Source of the DNA: Limonium bicolor
Taxonomy: Eukaryota > Streptophyta > Magnoliopsida > Caryophyllales > Plumbaginaceae
Direction of reading: 5' to 3'
Length of the DNA stretch: 64,000 nt
Assembly (NCBI GenBank): GCA_023374045.1
Contig: CM041779.1
Span: 144,957,485-145,021,484, forward strand
In this document: positions 43,664 through 55,274 of the stretch, in pieces
Layout: each line of letters starts with the position of its first letter
Numbering within the stretch: position 1 is the first letter of the stretch
Translations under genes and position numbers: made by a program
The notes under the pieces: generated by a model
Told to the model about the DNA's origin: nothing
Database searches by the model: none
Seen by the model: the letters and a program-made list of their open reading frames with translations, nothing else

Positions 43664-45016
43664 ATGATGAACCGCCTAGTACCAGTTCCAGGGGAGAAGA
43701 AGAGACAAAGAGACGCCCTAGAGCAGCAAAGGAAGGAAGCAGCGGCTAGAGAGCAAGCCCGCATCGCCCTTTATCAGCAAGAGCGTGCTCAGGAAGTAGA
43801 GTTTGCCATCAATCTGAAGAGTCGATGTGCAGGAATGAAGGACATCGGAGAACCCCTCTTCCTAAGCCTGGCTCACTTAGGCATCAGGCAAAGCATCGAT
43901 TACGAGGCACTATACGAATCGGTCACCCATTGGGATCCAGAAGACCACCTCTACCGGTTCGCCATTGAGGAGTTGACTATGTTACCCGCTGAAGCAGACG
44001 CCTTTTTGAAAGTCAAACCTCACCAAAAAATGCCCCGTGTACCAGTTGACCGGACAGAAACGCCAGCTTTTGCAGCAAAGTTTCTTGGGGTAGACATTGC
44101 TGAAGTACAAAGTTTTGGAGGCATGAGCCTGAACTTAAAAGACCTCCTTGATCGCTTCTGCAAGCCATACCGTCCACTAAGGACCCAGAGACGCGTGTTA
44201 GATCTTTGTATCATGGGGTTACATCTCTTCAGGCAGAGCGGTCTGAGAATGAACCCCAAGATCATTTATTTGTTGAAAGCCTACGAAGATGGACTCAGCA
44301 TCGGGACCTATGTGGTAGCTGAGATAGTCAGAGGACTAGATTGTTGGAAGGAAACAGGTGTCCGTGAGACATTCTTTAAAGGAAGTGCATTGCTACTACA
44401 GATTTGGCTTTTCGACCATGTAAGGATGCCCGTCTTATCAAACTTCGAGACGGTGAACATGGGAACCTTTCTGACCACTAGGAAGAAGGTTGAGAAGCCG
44501 AAAGAGGGATGGAGGGCTTTCTTTAGGGATATTCGCTACCATTCTCACATTCTTTGGGTGCTTAATGATTGGGATGTTCAAGGAGGCACTGTCAGATCAG
44601 CAGAACATAACGGCTTGGTCTTGATCGGTCTAGACCGCTTCATCACTATTTACCCACTCAGGGTGATGCGACAGTTTGGGCGGGAGCAGGATATCCCGGG
44701 AGCAGAAGTGTCAAAGTTCAAGGATCTCCGTTTTACAGACGCAACGCTTAATCATATAACCCGAGCCTATGACACAGGAGTCAAATGGGCCATCTTTAAC
44801 GAGAGGAGCACAGACTTCAGTTTGAGTGACTCTTATAAGGATTGGTTGGAGAAACGAGTGGATCGTACAGAGAAGTACCCGTACTCCCTTGATCGACTGG
44901 TGACTAATCAAGACCCCACCCTCTCAATTGCTATAAACTTACAGCCGGCGCTGACGAAGAATCAGTTAAGGAAGAAGGAGCGAGAAGAGTTGAAGAGAAA
45001 GAAGATCATCGGCTGA
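43664..45016 (+). CDS. Element D ORF1, extra protein upstream of gag
   Basis: An intact 450-codon frame. The start ATGATGAAC at 43664 is chosen because the upstream in-frame stretch is low-quality Phe-rich sequence and a splice-acceptor-like TTTTGCAG lies just before it. The N-terminal 50 residues are charged and likely helical (KKRQRDALEQQRKEAAAREQ). The body has conserved-looking segments such as LLQIWLFDHVRMP and FFRDIRYHSHILWVL, and the C-terminus is Lys/Arg-rich (KKEREELKRKK). Ogre and related Tat elements carry an ORF1 of this size and place. The IWLFDH segment recalls the plant mobile domain family. Function is not established. It is the only full-length frame in the element. Confidence 0.8.
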   Translation: MMNRLVPVPGEKKRQRDALEQQRKEAAAREQARIALYQQERAQEVEFAINLKSRCAGMKDIGEPLFLSLAHLGIRQSIDYEALYESVTHWDPEDHLYRFAIEELTMLPAEADAFLKVKPHQKMPRVPVDRTETPAFAAKFLGVDIAEVQSFGGMSLNLKDLLDRFCKPYRPLRTQRRVLDLCIMGLHLFRQSGLRMNPKIIYLLKAYEDGLSIGTYVVAEIVRGLDCWKETGVRETFFKGSALLLQIWLFDHVRMPVLSNFETVNMGTFLTTRKKVEKPKEGWRAFFRDIRYHSHILWVLNDWDVQGGTVRSAEHNGLVLIGLDRFITIYPLRVMRQFGREQDIPGAEVSKFKDLRFTDATLNHITRAYDTGVKWAIFNERSTDFSLSDSYKDWLEKRVDRTEKYPYSLDRLVTNQDPTLSIAINLQPALTKNQLRKKEREELKRKKIIG

Positions 45017-45662
45017 TCTGCCCTTTAATCGCTATTTAGTATTAGTTTTATGACTAGTAGATGTTACCACTTTTTGGAATCCGAATGTAACTCCCCATCC
45101 CCGTTTACTATCTGGATGTAATCCCCTTTTGAATTCGGATGTCTAGGCTATGTAATTACTGATTAAGCTGTCTGGGTGTAATTCCCCCTTTCTTTTGAAT
45201 TCGGATGTAACTCCCCACTCCCCTATTATATGGATTTCGGCTATGTAATGACTATTAACTGACATGACATTTTCCCCCTATGGTTCTAAATGTAACCCCC
45301 TTTTTCCCGACACATGCAATCGTGGTCAAGTAATGAAAATATGGCTTTTATTTTGGAAATGAAAACTAGGCTCGTGCGCCTTTCCTTCGCGATCAAAAGA
45401 TTTAGAAAACCTCCTTTTGCGAGGCATTTTATATAAATCATGGGGACGACTTCCTCCCCCTTTGTTCCAACCTTTTTTCGAAATGTACATTCATACTAAT
45501 GATCTCCATACCATTTCAAAAATACAGTTTACTGTCGACAGCAGATTGTGAAGATTTTGCAGTCCGATCCCGAACCAGTCTTCCAACATTACTTGATTGT
45601 GGAAAAGAGATTCCCGTGGGAGGCTGGCCAGTGACACCGCGACTGAAACCTCATTGGAAACC
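45017..45662 (+). other. ORF1-gag spacer with ATGTAAYYCCCC repeats
   Basis: The word ATGTAA or GTGTAA followed by CCCC recurs about five times between 45083 and 45300, together with GAATTCGGATGT and GGCTATGTAAT. No gene. Confidence 0.6.
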
Positions 45663-47063
45663 ATGGACCAGAACCTGATCAATCCAACGGCCCCGGAAAA
45701 TGCCCCAGCCACCTCAGCCATCGAGGCGAGCGCGAGTGCAGTCCTAGGAACTGGTGGCAGTGGCTTGCACCTTCCTGATCCAAGTGTTCTTTACCGTATG
45801 CTTGAGCAGTCAACAAAGAATGAAAACATGCTGAAACAGGCCGTTGAAAGGTTAGAAGAGCAACTGCGCCAAGAAAGGGCAGCCAAAGGAAAGGACCCGT
45901 ACCTTACGGATGACCCCGACGAAGATTATATTGAGGACTCCCCGCACCACAACCGATGCTTTAGCAATCAAAACCCTATGTTCAACACCACCATACCACA
46001 ACCGATCACAGGGAAGGGACGTACTGTCATCCACCCTGTAACCGCCACATTCCAAACAGCTGACCTGCTTTCGGGAGCACCTATGCCACCTCCGATCATG
46101 ACCACGGTCCCTACAGTACCAACCACCTTCCCCGGACTACCACCGTTCCCACCCGCTGGAGCCACTGTCCAAACAGCCCATTTATATCAAGCCAAACAAC
46201 CAAAATTCATTCATCCCAACTCACCACATCCTGACCCCATCCAACTCAATCAATACCAGTACACCACCCCCGGACATGCTGTCCGTTTTGAGGAAGCAAT
46301 TCCCCAGACCCAACTGTTACCACAACCGTCTAGCCAGTTGATTCACGGCTACAACCAGGCCCCGCCTGCAGAACACCTTCCAATGGACTTCGGTCAAATG
46401 AAGAAGTCCTTGAAGGAAGAGTTACTGGCAGAAATGCAGCTCGGAGAGCGAGCGAAGATGTTGGGTTTCCGTCATTTCCGACTGAAGCCAAGTTCCAAAT
46501 TGCCTGAAAACCTAAAACTGCCAGAAATCTCCAAGTACGCTGGGAAAGGAGATCCTAGGCACCATCTTGCTCAATTCGACAGAGTCATGACTATGCACGG
46601 CCTTGACGATGACATGAAGATCATTTGTTTTCCCAGCTATTTGGAAGGAGCTGCTCAGACATGGGTGTCGAGACTAGATTTCTCCGGAAAGAAACTAGAG
46701 GATGTTTATCAAGCGTTTGTAGAACAGTACAGTTACAACACCCATCTAGGAATCACTCGTAGAGATCTGGAGACAATGAGACAAAGAAGTGATGAAACTG
46801 TTATGGAGTTTATCACCCGATGGAGGGAGGTAGCTGGCCAGATGATTGACCGTCCCACCGAAGACGAGCAGATCAGAATAATCACCTCATGCCTGGAAAA
46901 CCCCTATGCAGATCATCTCAAGTCTTGGGATTTGCGACTTCAAACATCTAAAAGCTGCTGCTTCAGCTGCCGAAGAGCTGGCACTAGCTGGAAGATTAAA
47001 AGGGTTGAACCTCCCCGGATCGGGACCCAGAACTTCTTATCATCAGAATCGTCAGAACCGTGA
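45663..47063 (+). pseudogene. Element D Gag, N-terminal and capsid part
   Basis: The likely start is MDQNLINPT at 45663, the ATG in better context within a frame open from 45597. There is a predicted coiled-coil at about residues 45-80 (MLEQSTKNENMLKQAVERLEEQLRQERAAK region), then a Pro/Thr/Gln-rich linker. The retrotransposon gag domain follows, with HHLAQFDRVMTMHG, GAAQTWVSRL and ETMRQRSDETVMEFITRWREV. Near 46920 one base shift moves the protein into the next frame, which continues at 46906-48477. It would form the virus-like particle core. Confidence 0.85.
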
Positions 47064-48477
47064 TAGCAACAACAATCACAACAACAACAATAACCACAAC
47101 AACAACAACAAGACTGTCCCCACACCTCAGGTGAACCAATTACAACCCCGAGTTCTCACCGATTACCCACCTCCCACCTCTCCCCGAGTAGATATTTACC
47201 AGGCACAGTCCTCAGGATCAAGCCAGAGTTACAGGGCAACACCTCCCCCTCGTGATTACCAAACTCGACCCCAGCGTCAGTACTCGGCCTTAGGAATGCC
47301 CCTGAGCAAAGCATACAAAAAGTTAAGAGAAAATGGTTTTCTCTTGAAGCATCCAAACCCTAAGCCTGGGGTCACCCAACTCGGGTCTGATTTAAACAGC
47401 TTCTGTGACTATCACCAGATGAAGGGTCACAGTGTAGATAATTGTAGAGCGTTGCGTCATGCAGTACAGGATCTGATTGATGCAGGGGAAGTTCAATTCC
47501 CTAAGACCACTCCCAACACTCAGAATAACTCAATCCCATCACATCTGAACATGATAAGTCTGGTGAGGGAGAAAGAAAGAGAATCGGACCTGGGAAGGAT
47601 TGTGAAAATAAATGCCATCGGAAGTTCCTCTGAGCCGGCCACCCAAAGCACACCCCCACCAATCATGTTGTCACCAGTACTCGATGCATTCCGAACCCCC
47701 CGTCCAGCGATTCATTACGACATTCAACCCATGATGGGAGAGTATCTAGCTATGACGCATGAAATGCGAAACACAGTTGAGCGTCTAGTAGGGCAAGGAA
47801 GGGTGTCCATAATCACTCTGCTGGTAGTGAGTCGACATATGGAAAAGAATCTCGAGATACTGGTAGGGCTAAACTTTGAAGCCTTGGAGCTGCATAAAAC
47901 CATGAAGGTGTTGGAGGTGGTAGAAGCATGGTGCCGGCAGAAGATTGTCGGAAGGCGAATAGCTGAGTGCAACGTCATCATGATTACTGACGAAGAAGAA
48001 GATTCACCGGCTATAACCCCTGTTAAGGCACCGTTTCTGATAGCAGGCGAGGGAAAAAGGGGTGATGACTTTGAGAAAATCAGTCACTTAACCCGCTCAG
48101 GAAGGCACTTCAAGCCCACCGAGCCCGCTGAAGAACCGGAAATGCTGCAGCAGAAAGTCCACGACCTTACTCTGAATGAGTCAGAGGGCAAGTTGGTGGG
48201 AGAAGAAGAATTGCTCAAGAAGTTGAAGAGCACGAGTATCCCCATCACAATCTGGTCCCTATTGACCATATCAGAGGAACACAAGAATGCAGTGGCCCGA
48301 CATCTTAAAATGGATAAGAGACAAACAGTCAGTGTAGACACCATCGTAGCCCACTTGACCCAGACCCCTGCTATGGCAATCACCTTCACGGATGAGGAAA
48401 TCTCCCGCCAGTCTGGACGAGCCCTTTACATATCTGTAAAAGCTGGGGGTTTCAATGTCCCAAGCACTCATCGATGA
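46906..48477 (+). pseudogene. Element D Gag C-terminus and linker to protease
   Basis: A 523-codon frame that continues gag after a frameshift. It has an Asn/His-rich tract from an AAC microsatellite (47066-47112), then a zinc-finger-like FCDYHQMKGHSVDNC (47404-47454) that departs from the usual CCHC spacing, as is common in Tat elements. A long charged linker follows, ending GRALYISVKAGGFNVPS. The frame stops at 48477 immediately before the protease active site because of a single-base shift. Confidence 0.8.
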
Positions 48478-49119
48478 CGGTGCTGAAGTAAATGTCTGCC
48501 CGCTGCGTGTTGCTGGCACATGGGGTATAACGATCTCAAACCTGTGGAGATGACTTTAAGCGCATACGATAACAGCCACAGAAAGTCTTGGGGATGATCA
48601 CCCTGCCAATCCTAATCGAGGATTCCTTCTCTATCGAAGTGATGGTCATTGATATTTCTTCCACCTTCAACTTATTGTTGGGCCGGAATTTCATTGACCA
48701 AATCAAGGGTGTGCCCTCAGTAGTCCACCAAAAGCTCAAGTTTAAGCATGGAGGACGGATCGTGGAGGTGCTAGGAGAGGCAAGGAATGAATCCCAACTG
48801 TTCGAGATCAAAGCGCCAGGTCAACAGGAGCTAACCCTTGGGGGTTCACAGTGCGAAACCGGCGCAGCAGGTAAGTCAAACTTCTTTCATCACTCCTCTC
48901 TACTTCGACCCTAGTGTCTATAGCCCCGCATCACAGCACATGATGTCTCGGATGGGCTACAAACAGGGGAATGGATTAGGAAAGGAGCTACAGGGCATGG
49001 TAGAGCCGTTAGCACCATATGCGGAGGCCGAGAGCCGGGTTAGGATTCACAGAAATGCCAGGTATGATGTTGACAGATTCACATGTAAGAATTCCCGCAG
49101 ATTCTTTCTTATCAGTTAA
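48465..49119 (+). pseudogene. Element D protease and G-patch domain
   Basis: The protease motif LIDDGAEVNVCP begins at about 48470 in a frame closed by shifts on both sides. DDGA in place of the usual DTGA/DSGA is characteristic of some Tat elements. The second half (48588-48914) has GMITLPI and FNLLLGRNFI, the ILG-like block. A G-patch-like MMSRMGYKQGNGLGKELQG lies at about 48940-48997 in yet another frame. G-patch domains in this position are known from Tat-lineage elements and are thought to bind RNA. At least two frameshifts. Confidence 0.8.
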
Positions 49120-49718
49120 CCTTGAACCATGTGTATCTGTGAGTTGTGATAAGCAGAAAGCAGTTCAAGCTCAGGAAGTCAGGAGACAATGGAGTGGGAG
49201 AGCTGGTCGACCACTTTACTTCTCCTCTACTCATGCCTTGAAGACCATGGCGACAAGGGATGCAACCAAGGAATGCCCGAGGATGCAGCGGAGAGCAGTG
49301 TCACGACCAAACCAGTCATCAAGGACCCCGCACCCTCGGTAGATGGCCATGGAGCGTGTCTTGTCGTCTATCATAGGAAAGAAGAGCTGATTCCCCGGGA
49401 GCCTTACTAGTTAGCCTAGTTAGCAGTAGCGACGATAGTGATAGTGATAGTGACGGTGATAGTTTTAGTGATGGTGGTAGTCATAGTTGTATCAGGAATG
49501 TCGACAATGCAAGTAGATTCGGATTAAGGGATGGATCGCCACCACTTATTTTCACTTGTAAAAGTGGTGGCAATTTTCTTACAATCTCTGAGCTGCCAAG
49601 CTCGTCGGATATTAATGAAAATTCAGTTCGTTCAGATTTCTCGTCTTTTCTGTCTTCTCAACTGTTTGATTCATCGCAAAATCTTGAGGCCGAAGAAGAG
49701 GAATACGATGAGGAGAGT
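49120..49718 (+). pseudogene. Element D protease-RT linker, Ser/Asp-rich
   Basis: Frames shift repeatedly to about 49410. From there one frame reads a Ser/Asp/Gly tract (GATAGT/GATGGT repeats, 49430-49485) and an acidic EAEEEEYDEES segment, open into the RT region. Poorly conserved spacer, no domain recognised. Confidence 0.5.
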
Positions 49719-50708
49719 ATGCCTCCCATCGAACAGTATTCCACCCACACCCAGATCGTGGAAGACACGGTAGCAATAAATATCGGAACACCCGATAACC
49801 CTAAAACCTTGCAAGTCGGTTTAGGTCTGAGTGAAACAGAAAGACGTGACTTGACTTCTCTACTAGCTGAGTATGTCGATGTTTTTGCGTGGAGTTACGC
49901 AGACATGCCCGGGATCGATCCCGACATTGTCCAACATCGAATACCATTGTACCCTAATGCCAAACCTAAGAAACAACGTTTGAGAGAATGAAACCTGAGC
50001 ACCAATTGAAAGTGAAAGAGGAAGTTGAGAAACTGTTACGTGTTGGCTTTATTCGGGTGGTCAATTACCCCGACTGGCTAGCCAATATCGTAGCCGTCCC
50101 AAAGAAAAATGGAAAGGTGCGAGTGTGTATTGACTTCCGGGACTTAAATGAGCCAGCCCCAAAGACAGCTTTCCCTTACCTCACATCGATATCCTTGTTG
50201 ACAACACTGCCCAACATGCACTACTGTCATTCATGGACGGATTTTCGGGTTACAACCAGATCCGAATGGCTGTAGAAGATCAGGAGAAAACATCCTTTAT
50301 TACGCAGTGGGGAACCTTCTGTTACGTGAACATGCCCTTTGGCTTGAAAAATGCCGGAGCCACGTATCAAAGGGCCGCCACTACCTTATTGCATGATATG
50401 ATTCACAAGGAAGTGGAGGTATACGTAGATGACATGATTGTCAAAGCTGCCCAACGGGAGGACCACTTGATAAATCTAGAAAGTTCTTTGATCGGATGCG
50501 GAAGTACCAGATGAAGCTAAACCCCGAGAAATGTACATTCGGAGTGACCGGGGGAAAGCTTTTGGGCTTCATGATCACCACCCGTGGAATCGAGGTAGAC
50601 CCAGAAAAGATAAAAGCCATTCAAGAAATGTCTCCTCCGAAGACTGAAAAAGAAATCAGGGGTTTTTTAGGCAGAGTCCATACATCAGAAGATTCATCAT
50701 GCAGCTAA
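49719..50708 (+). pseudogene. Element D reverse transcriptase
   Basis: Blocks in order: VDVFAWSYADMPGIDP, EVEKLLRVGFIRVVNYPDWL, VRVCIDFRDLN, DGFSGYNQIRM, NMPFGLKNAGATYQR, then the catalytic YVDD at 50422-50433 and LLGFMITTRGIEVDPEKI. The protein is spread over at least four frames (shifts near 49990, 50190, 50490 and 50680), so no active enzyme is encoded. The FAWSYADMPGIDP lead-in is typical of Tat-lineage RT. Confidence 0.88.
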
Positions 50709-51260
50709 CCGAGACCTGTGAGCCTATCTTCCGTCTGCTGAAGAAAGACGCATCTAAGTCTGGAATGAACAGTGTCAGGAAGCCTTTGAGAAGATCAAAA
50801 CCTATTTGCAGAACCCGCCCGTCTTGGTACCGCCCCAGGAGGGTAGGCCAATGATTCTTTACCTGACAGCTCGGGAAACATCCATGGGCGCCATGCTAGC
50901 CCAGGAACAAGGATCCCCACCGCGTGAAAAGTCGATCTACCATATCAGCAAGAAATGGGTCGATGCGAAACACGATACTCTGACATCCACAAATTCTGTG
51001 CTGCTTTGGTCTGGGCTACGAAGAAGTTGAGGCACTACTTGTTAGGGCAAGAGGTTCATCTGATCGCACGCATGAACCCTATAAAGTACCTTCTGGAAAA
51101 GCCAATTCTTGACGGCCGCTTATCCAGATGGTCCCTATTATTGTCTGAATTCGATATCACTTTCAAAATTCAGAAATCAATCAAAGGGAGTGCCATAGCC
51201 GAACATCTAGCAGAATGCCCTGTAGCATCCGAGTTCTTCGGAAATGACGATTTCCCTGAT
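50709..51260 (+). pseudogene. Element D RNase H (standard gypsy type)
   Basis: PPVLVPPQEGRPMILYLTARETSMGAMLAQ, then AALVWATKKLRHYLLGQEVHLI and DGRLSRWSLLLSEFDI, the usual order in Tat elements. In this lineage the domain is often degenerate because a second RNase H follows. Broken by a shift near 50970. Confidence 0.8.
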
Positions 51261-51730
51261 GAACAAATCATGACATTACGAAAAACCTACTGGAGGTTAT
51301 ACTTCGACGGTGCCGTCAACCATAAGGGTAAAGGGGCCGGAATCTTGTTGATCCATCCTGAGGAGATTTGCTTCCAGCTGCGGTAAAAATCAATTATCCG
51401 GTCACTAACAACATGGCAGAATACGAAGCCTGCATCCTGGGACTTGAAATGGCGTTAGAATTGCAAGTGGAGGAGTTGGAGGTCTTTGGCGATTCTAATC
51501 TCGTTATTTCACAAGTCAACCAGACTTGGGAGATCAGAGAAGAACGATTGATCCCCTACCACGACTACCTTTCACATAATCACCTGCTTTCGAAACGTGA
51601 CCTTCAAGCATGTGAACCGGAGCCAGAACATCTTTGCCGACTCTTTAGCTCTTTGGCTTCAGTGGTCCAAGTACCGACCGGTTCACTATACTTCCCCTTG
51701 TGGATAACCATGATACACACCCTCGTTTGA
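51261..51730 (+). pseudogene. Element D second RNase H (archaeal-type, aRNH)
   Basis: WRLYFDGAVNHKGKGAGILL (first catalytic Asp in YFDG), then NNMAEYEACILGLEMALEL (Glu) and VFGDSNLVISQVNQTWEIREERLIPY (Asp in GDSNL). This domain is an acquired archaeal/plant-type RNase H that marks the Tat clade. A shift near 51383 splits it. Confidence 0.85.
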
Positions 51731-52981
51731 GATTGGAGCCATCGAGACAGGGGAAGTGAGGATGAGTGGTTTGTGGACATCGAGAATTTCCTTAGGAAAG
51801 GAGAGTATCCGCCAGAAGCCACTAAGCAGGACCGCATTGCTCTAAGAAGAATGTCAATCAGTATGTGATCTGCGGCACCAGGGTCTACAAGAGAATGCCG
51901 AATGGAATTCAACACTTATGTGTGACCAGAAAAGAGGCTGATAAGATCGTTGAGGATGTCCACGAAGGAGTATGTGGGACCCATGCTGGAGGACATTCCC
52001 TGTCCCGGAAAATCCTCAGACTAGGGTACTACTGGACAACAATGGAAGCCGACTGTCACGCATTCGTGAAAAAGTGCGCCAAATGTCAGGCACATGCTAA
52101 CTTGCAACACCTGCCTCCCCTACCCCTAACAGCCATGGCGGCTCCTTGGCCGTTCTCTATATGGGGAATCGACATCATCGGAGAATCCACCCTAAAGCTT
52201 CAAATGGACACCGCTACATCCTTGTAGCGATAGATTATTTCAGCAAATGGGTAGAGCACGGTCGTTCGCTAACATCGGATCAAAGCAAGTTGCCCAGTTC
52301 ATCGAGCGAGATATCATATGCCGATATGGAGTCCCTCAGAGTTCGTCAGATAACGGTCCCCAATTCGACGGAGACACTATCCGGGTCATGGAAAAATACA
52401 ACATCCGTTACCACAGATCATCTCCATACAGACCTCAGACCAATGGAGCGGTCGAAGCCGCCAACAAAGCCGTGAAGAGTGCACTGTCAAAAATGGTCGA
52501 AACGTACAGAGATTGGCCAAAAGCTACACTACGCTCTCTGGGGTTACCGAACTACTGTCAGAACTGCAACCGGAGCCACTCCGTATTCCTTGGTGTATGG
52601 GTCAGAATGTGTTTTGCCAATCGAGCTTGAAATTCAACTCTTCGGGTCACTAATGAACTGAAAATTGCTGAAAGTGACTGGTTGCAACAGCGCTATGACA
52701 GTCTTGCTCTTCTTGATGAAAAACGCCTACAGGCATTATATCACATCCAGGGTTACCAGAAGAGAATGGCTAGAGCGTTCAACAAAAGGGTCAAAGAACG
52801 AAACATCCAAGTGGGTGATCTCGTCCTAAAAGAGCTGAGGAAAGATTTACCAGACCCACAGGGAAGTTCAGACCGAACTGGGTGGGCCCTTATCTGGTCA
52901 AAGAATAACCCCTCATGGTGCTGTATACTAAACAGATTTGGACGGAGAGAATTTCAAAGCCTTGTCAATCTCGATCGTTGA
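51731..52981 (+). pseudogene. Element D integrase
   Basis: The HHCC finger HEGVCGTHAGGHSLSRKILRLGYYW...CAKCQ lies at 51960-52090. The catalytic core has WGIDIIGE, SDNGPQFDG and NGAVEAANKA, in two frames. The C-terminal part (52682-52981) has QGYQKRMARAFNKRV and GDLVLKELR. No chromodomain, as expected for Tat. A stop at about 52225 and later shifts inactivate it. Confidence 0.88.
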
Positions 52982-53039
52982 AACGATATTATGTCTGAAC
53001 CGTCATAAAATCCAAAAAAAAAACACACAGCCATTCAGC

Positions 53040-53130
53040 CAAAAATCCAAAAAAATGCATCCACGAAAATGCATCCATAAAAAAAGTGCATCCACAAAAA
53101 TGCATCCATAAAAAAATGCATCCACACAAA
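53040..53130 (+). repeat. AAAATGCATCCA short tandem repeat
   Basis: Five or so units of AAAAATGCATCCAYA with variable spacing, just after the pol stop. Confidence 0.75.
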
Positions 53131-54819
53131 AGTTATCATATCATCTGCATTAGGTTTAGCTTAATTGCATCTGCATTTGCATTTTGCATATCCCTAGTGT
53201 CGAGGTGCATCTCAATCTTTAATTCTAGGAAAGTCACATAAGTCATCAAAGGCCGACGAACTCTTGTATCATTTTCCCCGAAGAGGTCTTGAAAGATCTC
53301 TAACCTCCCGTGAGAGTTGAGTGCATGAGAGAAACAAAGAGCGTGCAAAACCCGGAGCGTTTGATGCATTCAAATTTCAAAGCACCAGGTGAGGATTCCC
53401 CTTCACGGGACTAAATATTGATGAGAAAGCGCGTTACCATTCATGTCAAAATTTGGGAATATAGAGGAAACAATTATCTGTCAATAGGGATGACGAGGCA
53501 CCTAGGATCGAAGAAAACCTCCACAAGGCCAAAAGCCTTATTGACCCTGAAACGATCCCTTAGTGAACCCCGCTGAGCCTTTCATTGAGAATCTTTTCAA
53601 AAACAGCTCCACGATATACCCACCCCCACATCATACAACCATTCACCCCTGCAAAAGAGGATAAAAGAGCCGGAGCCATGGTTCCTTACCCATCATTTAA
53701 AGCATGGAGGAAAGCTCAAAAGAGATACCCAAAAAAACGAAAGAAGCGGAGCACAAAACGCTTAGAATAGCAAAGAGGAAGGAAATGAAAGTCTCACACC
53801 ACTCAATGCCTCACACTTGATAAATAGATGAGACCAGAAATGTCAAATACGAAGAAATGCAAATAGACTACTCAAAGAAAGTAGTAAATATGAAATGAGA
53901 GCACGTAATAATCCGCACAAACGCGATAGGAGTCCAAAAATCACTCCATCCATGGCGAAGGTGAAGCATATCCTCCGTTGCACCAAAGCCCCAATCCTCA
54001 AACAAGCCCTCCAGTCCCATATGATATACCCTGCAACCCCGTTATAACCCATCGAAAGACCTCCGACTTAGAGATGGTATTTGCTTTATTCGAAGGTACC
54101 AAATTTGAAACATGAAAGGCCACAACGCGTCCGATCTTGTCAATACGATCATGCACAAACGAGTGTCAAGGAGATCAGGAAGGTAGAGAAAAAACGAGTG
54201 TTTTATCACCCCGATTAAAGAAAGCTTAACACCTTAAGAAAGGAAACGGAAGGTATAAAAGATCCCGAGAGACCTCTTTCGAGTAAATTTTTCAAGAAAA
54301 AGTGGCTCAGAAATGACTAATCTGACTTAACTAGAATTCTTGGCTGAGCTCACCTTGACCCGACATCCTCGTTGCATTCAATCCTATCCATTCCAAAAAA
54401 CGCATGTAAACAGATTTGCATCCATCGGTTCGGACTAATATCTACCCACAGAAAGAAAGATAGATATGCTCTTTCAGAAAAGGAACCCACAGCGCAGAGC
54501 CTGTCTTCTTCACCCACCGGCACGACTACCACTGCAAAATGCGTCCATCAAACAAGGATCAAAAACTTCGGGCGCCACTCAAAGAAATGCCCCGCAAACA
54601 TTCCTCTCACCACCGAACCCTCACATCGCCAAATGCATGAACTACGTAAGTCTCTCTCAACATTAGTTTCGTCTGCACCCCTCTCAGGGTGCGACCCCGT
54701 CCCAAACAAAAACCCTCATCCCCTCGAACCACGAGGCCATTGCCATCACTCTATGAAGAAACCCGCCTCAATCGAGAGGATCATCTCGAGGCTAAACAGA
54801 GCCACCTCAGAGCCGTACC

Positions 54820-55040
54820 GAAGCCAGCCGATCAAACTGGAGCCATCCGATCATACCGGAACCCTCAGATCATATCGAACCCGAACCCATCAATCATCCC
54901 AGAGTCGTTGCTCACAAGGGAGTCACAGATCAAACTGGAGCCATCCGATCATGCCGAGCCCTCATATCGAACAACCCGTCAACCATCCCCAGAGTCGTGC
55001 TCACAAGGGTCACAGATCAAACCGGAGCCATCTCGAATAC
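54820..55040 (+). repeat. Diverged tandem repeat, about 110 bp units
   Basis: The phrase GATCAAACTGGAGCCATC and the phrase CCAGAGTCGTGCTCACAAGG alternate two to three times. Confidence 0.7.
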
Positions 55041-55274
55041 CGAGCCAAGAGTCCTACCAAATCCCGAAACTACAGTGCGCATCAGGCGAGACTGTCAAAA
55101 CAGAACCAAAACAAAAGTCCCACACTGACGAAGTCAAAGGCGACACCATCAGACAACATTCGACCATCACATCCCTCACGAAAATGACCGAAAAGCATCC
55201 AAACCCGGATCAACCCACAACCAAAGTCATCCTCAAATCGACCCCTCAAAACAACGAGTTTCGTACTTTCAATT

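Noticed and set aside
48871..48914. A consensus 5' splice site CAGGTAAGT and following CCTAG as a mini-intron between protease and G-patch
   Set aside because: The interval is only about 44 bp, too short for a plant intron, and the downstream frame is open through it. A longer intron using this donor remains possible but I see no clear acceptor.
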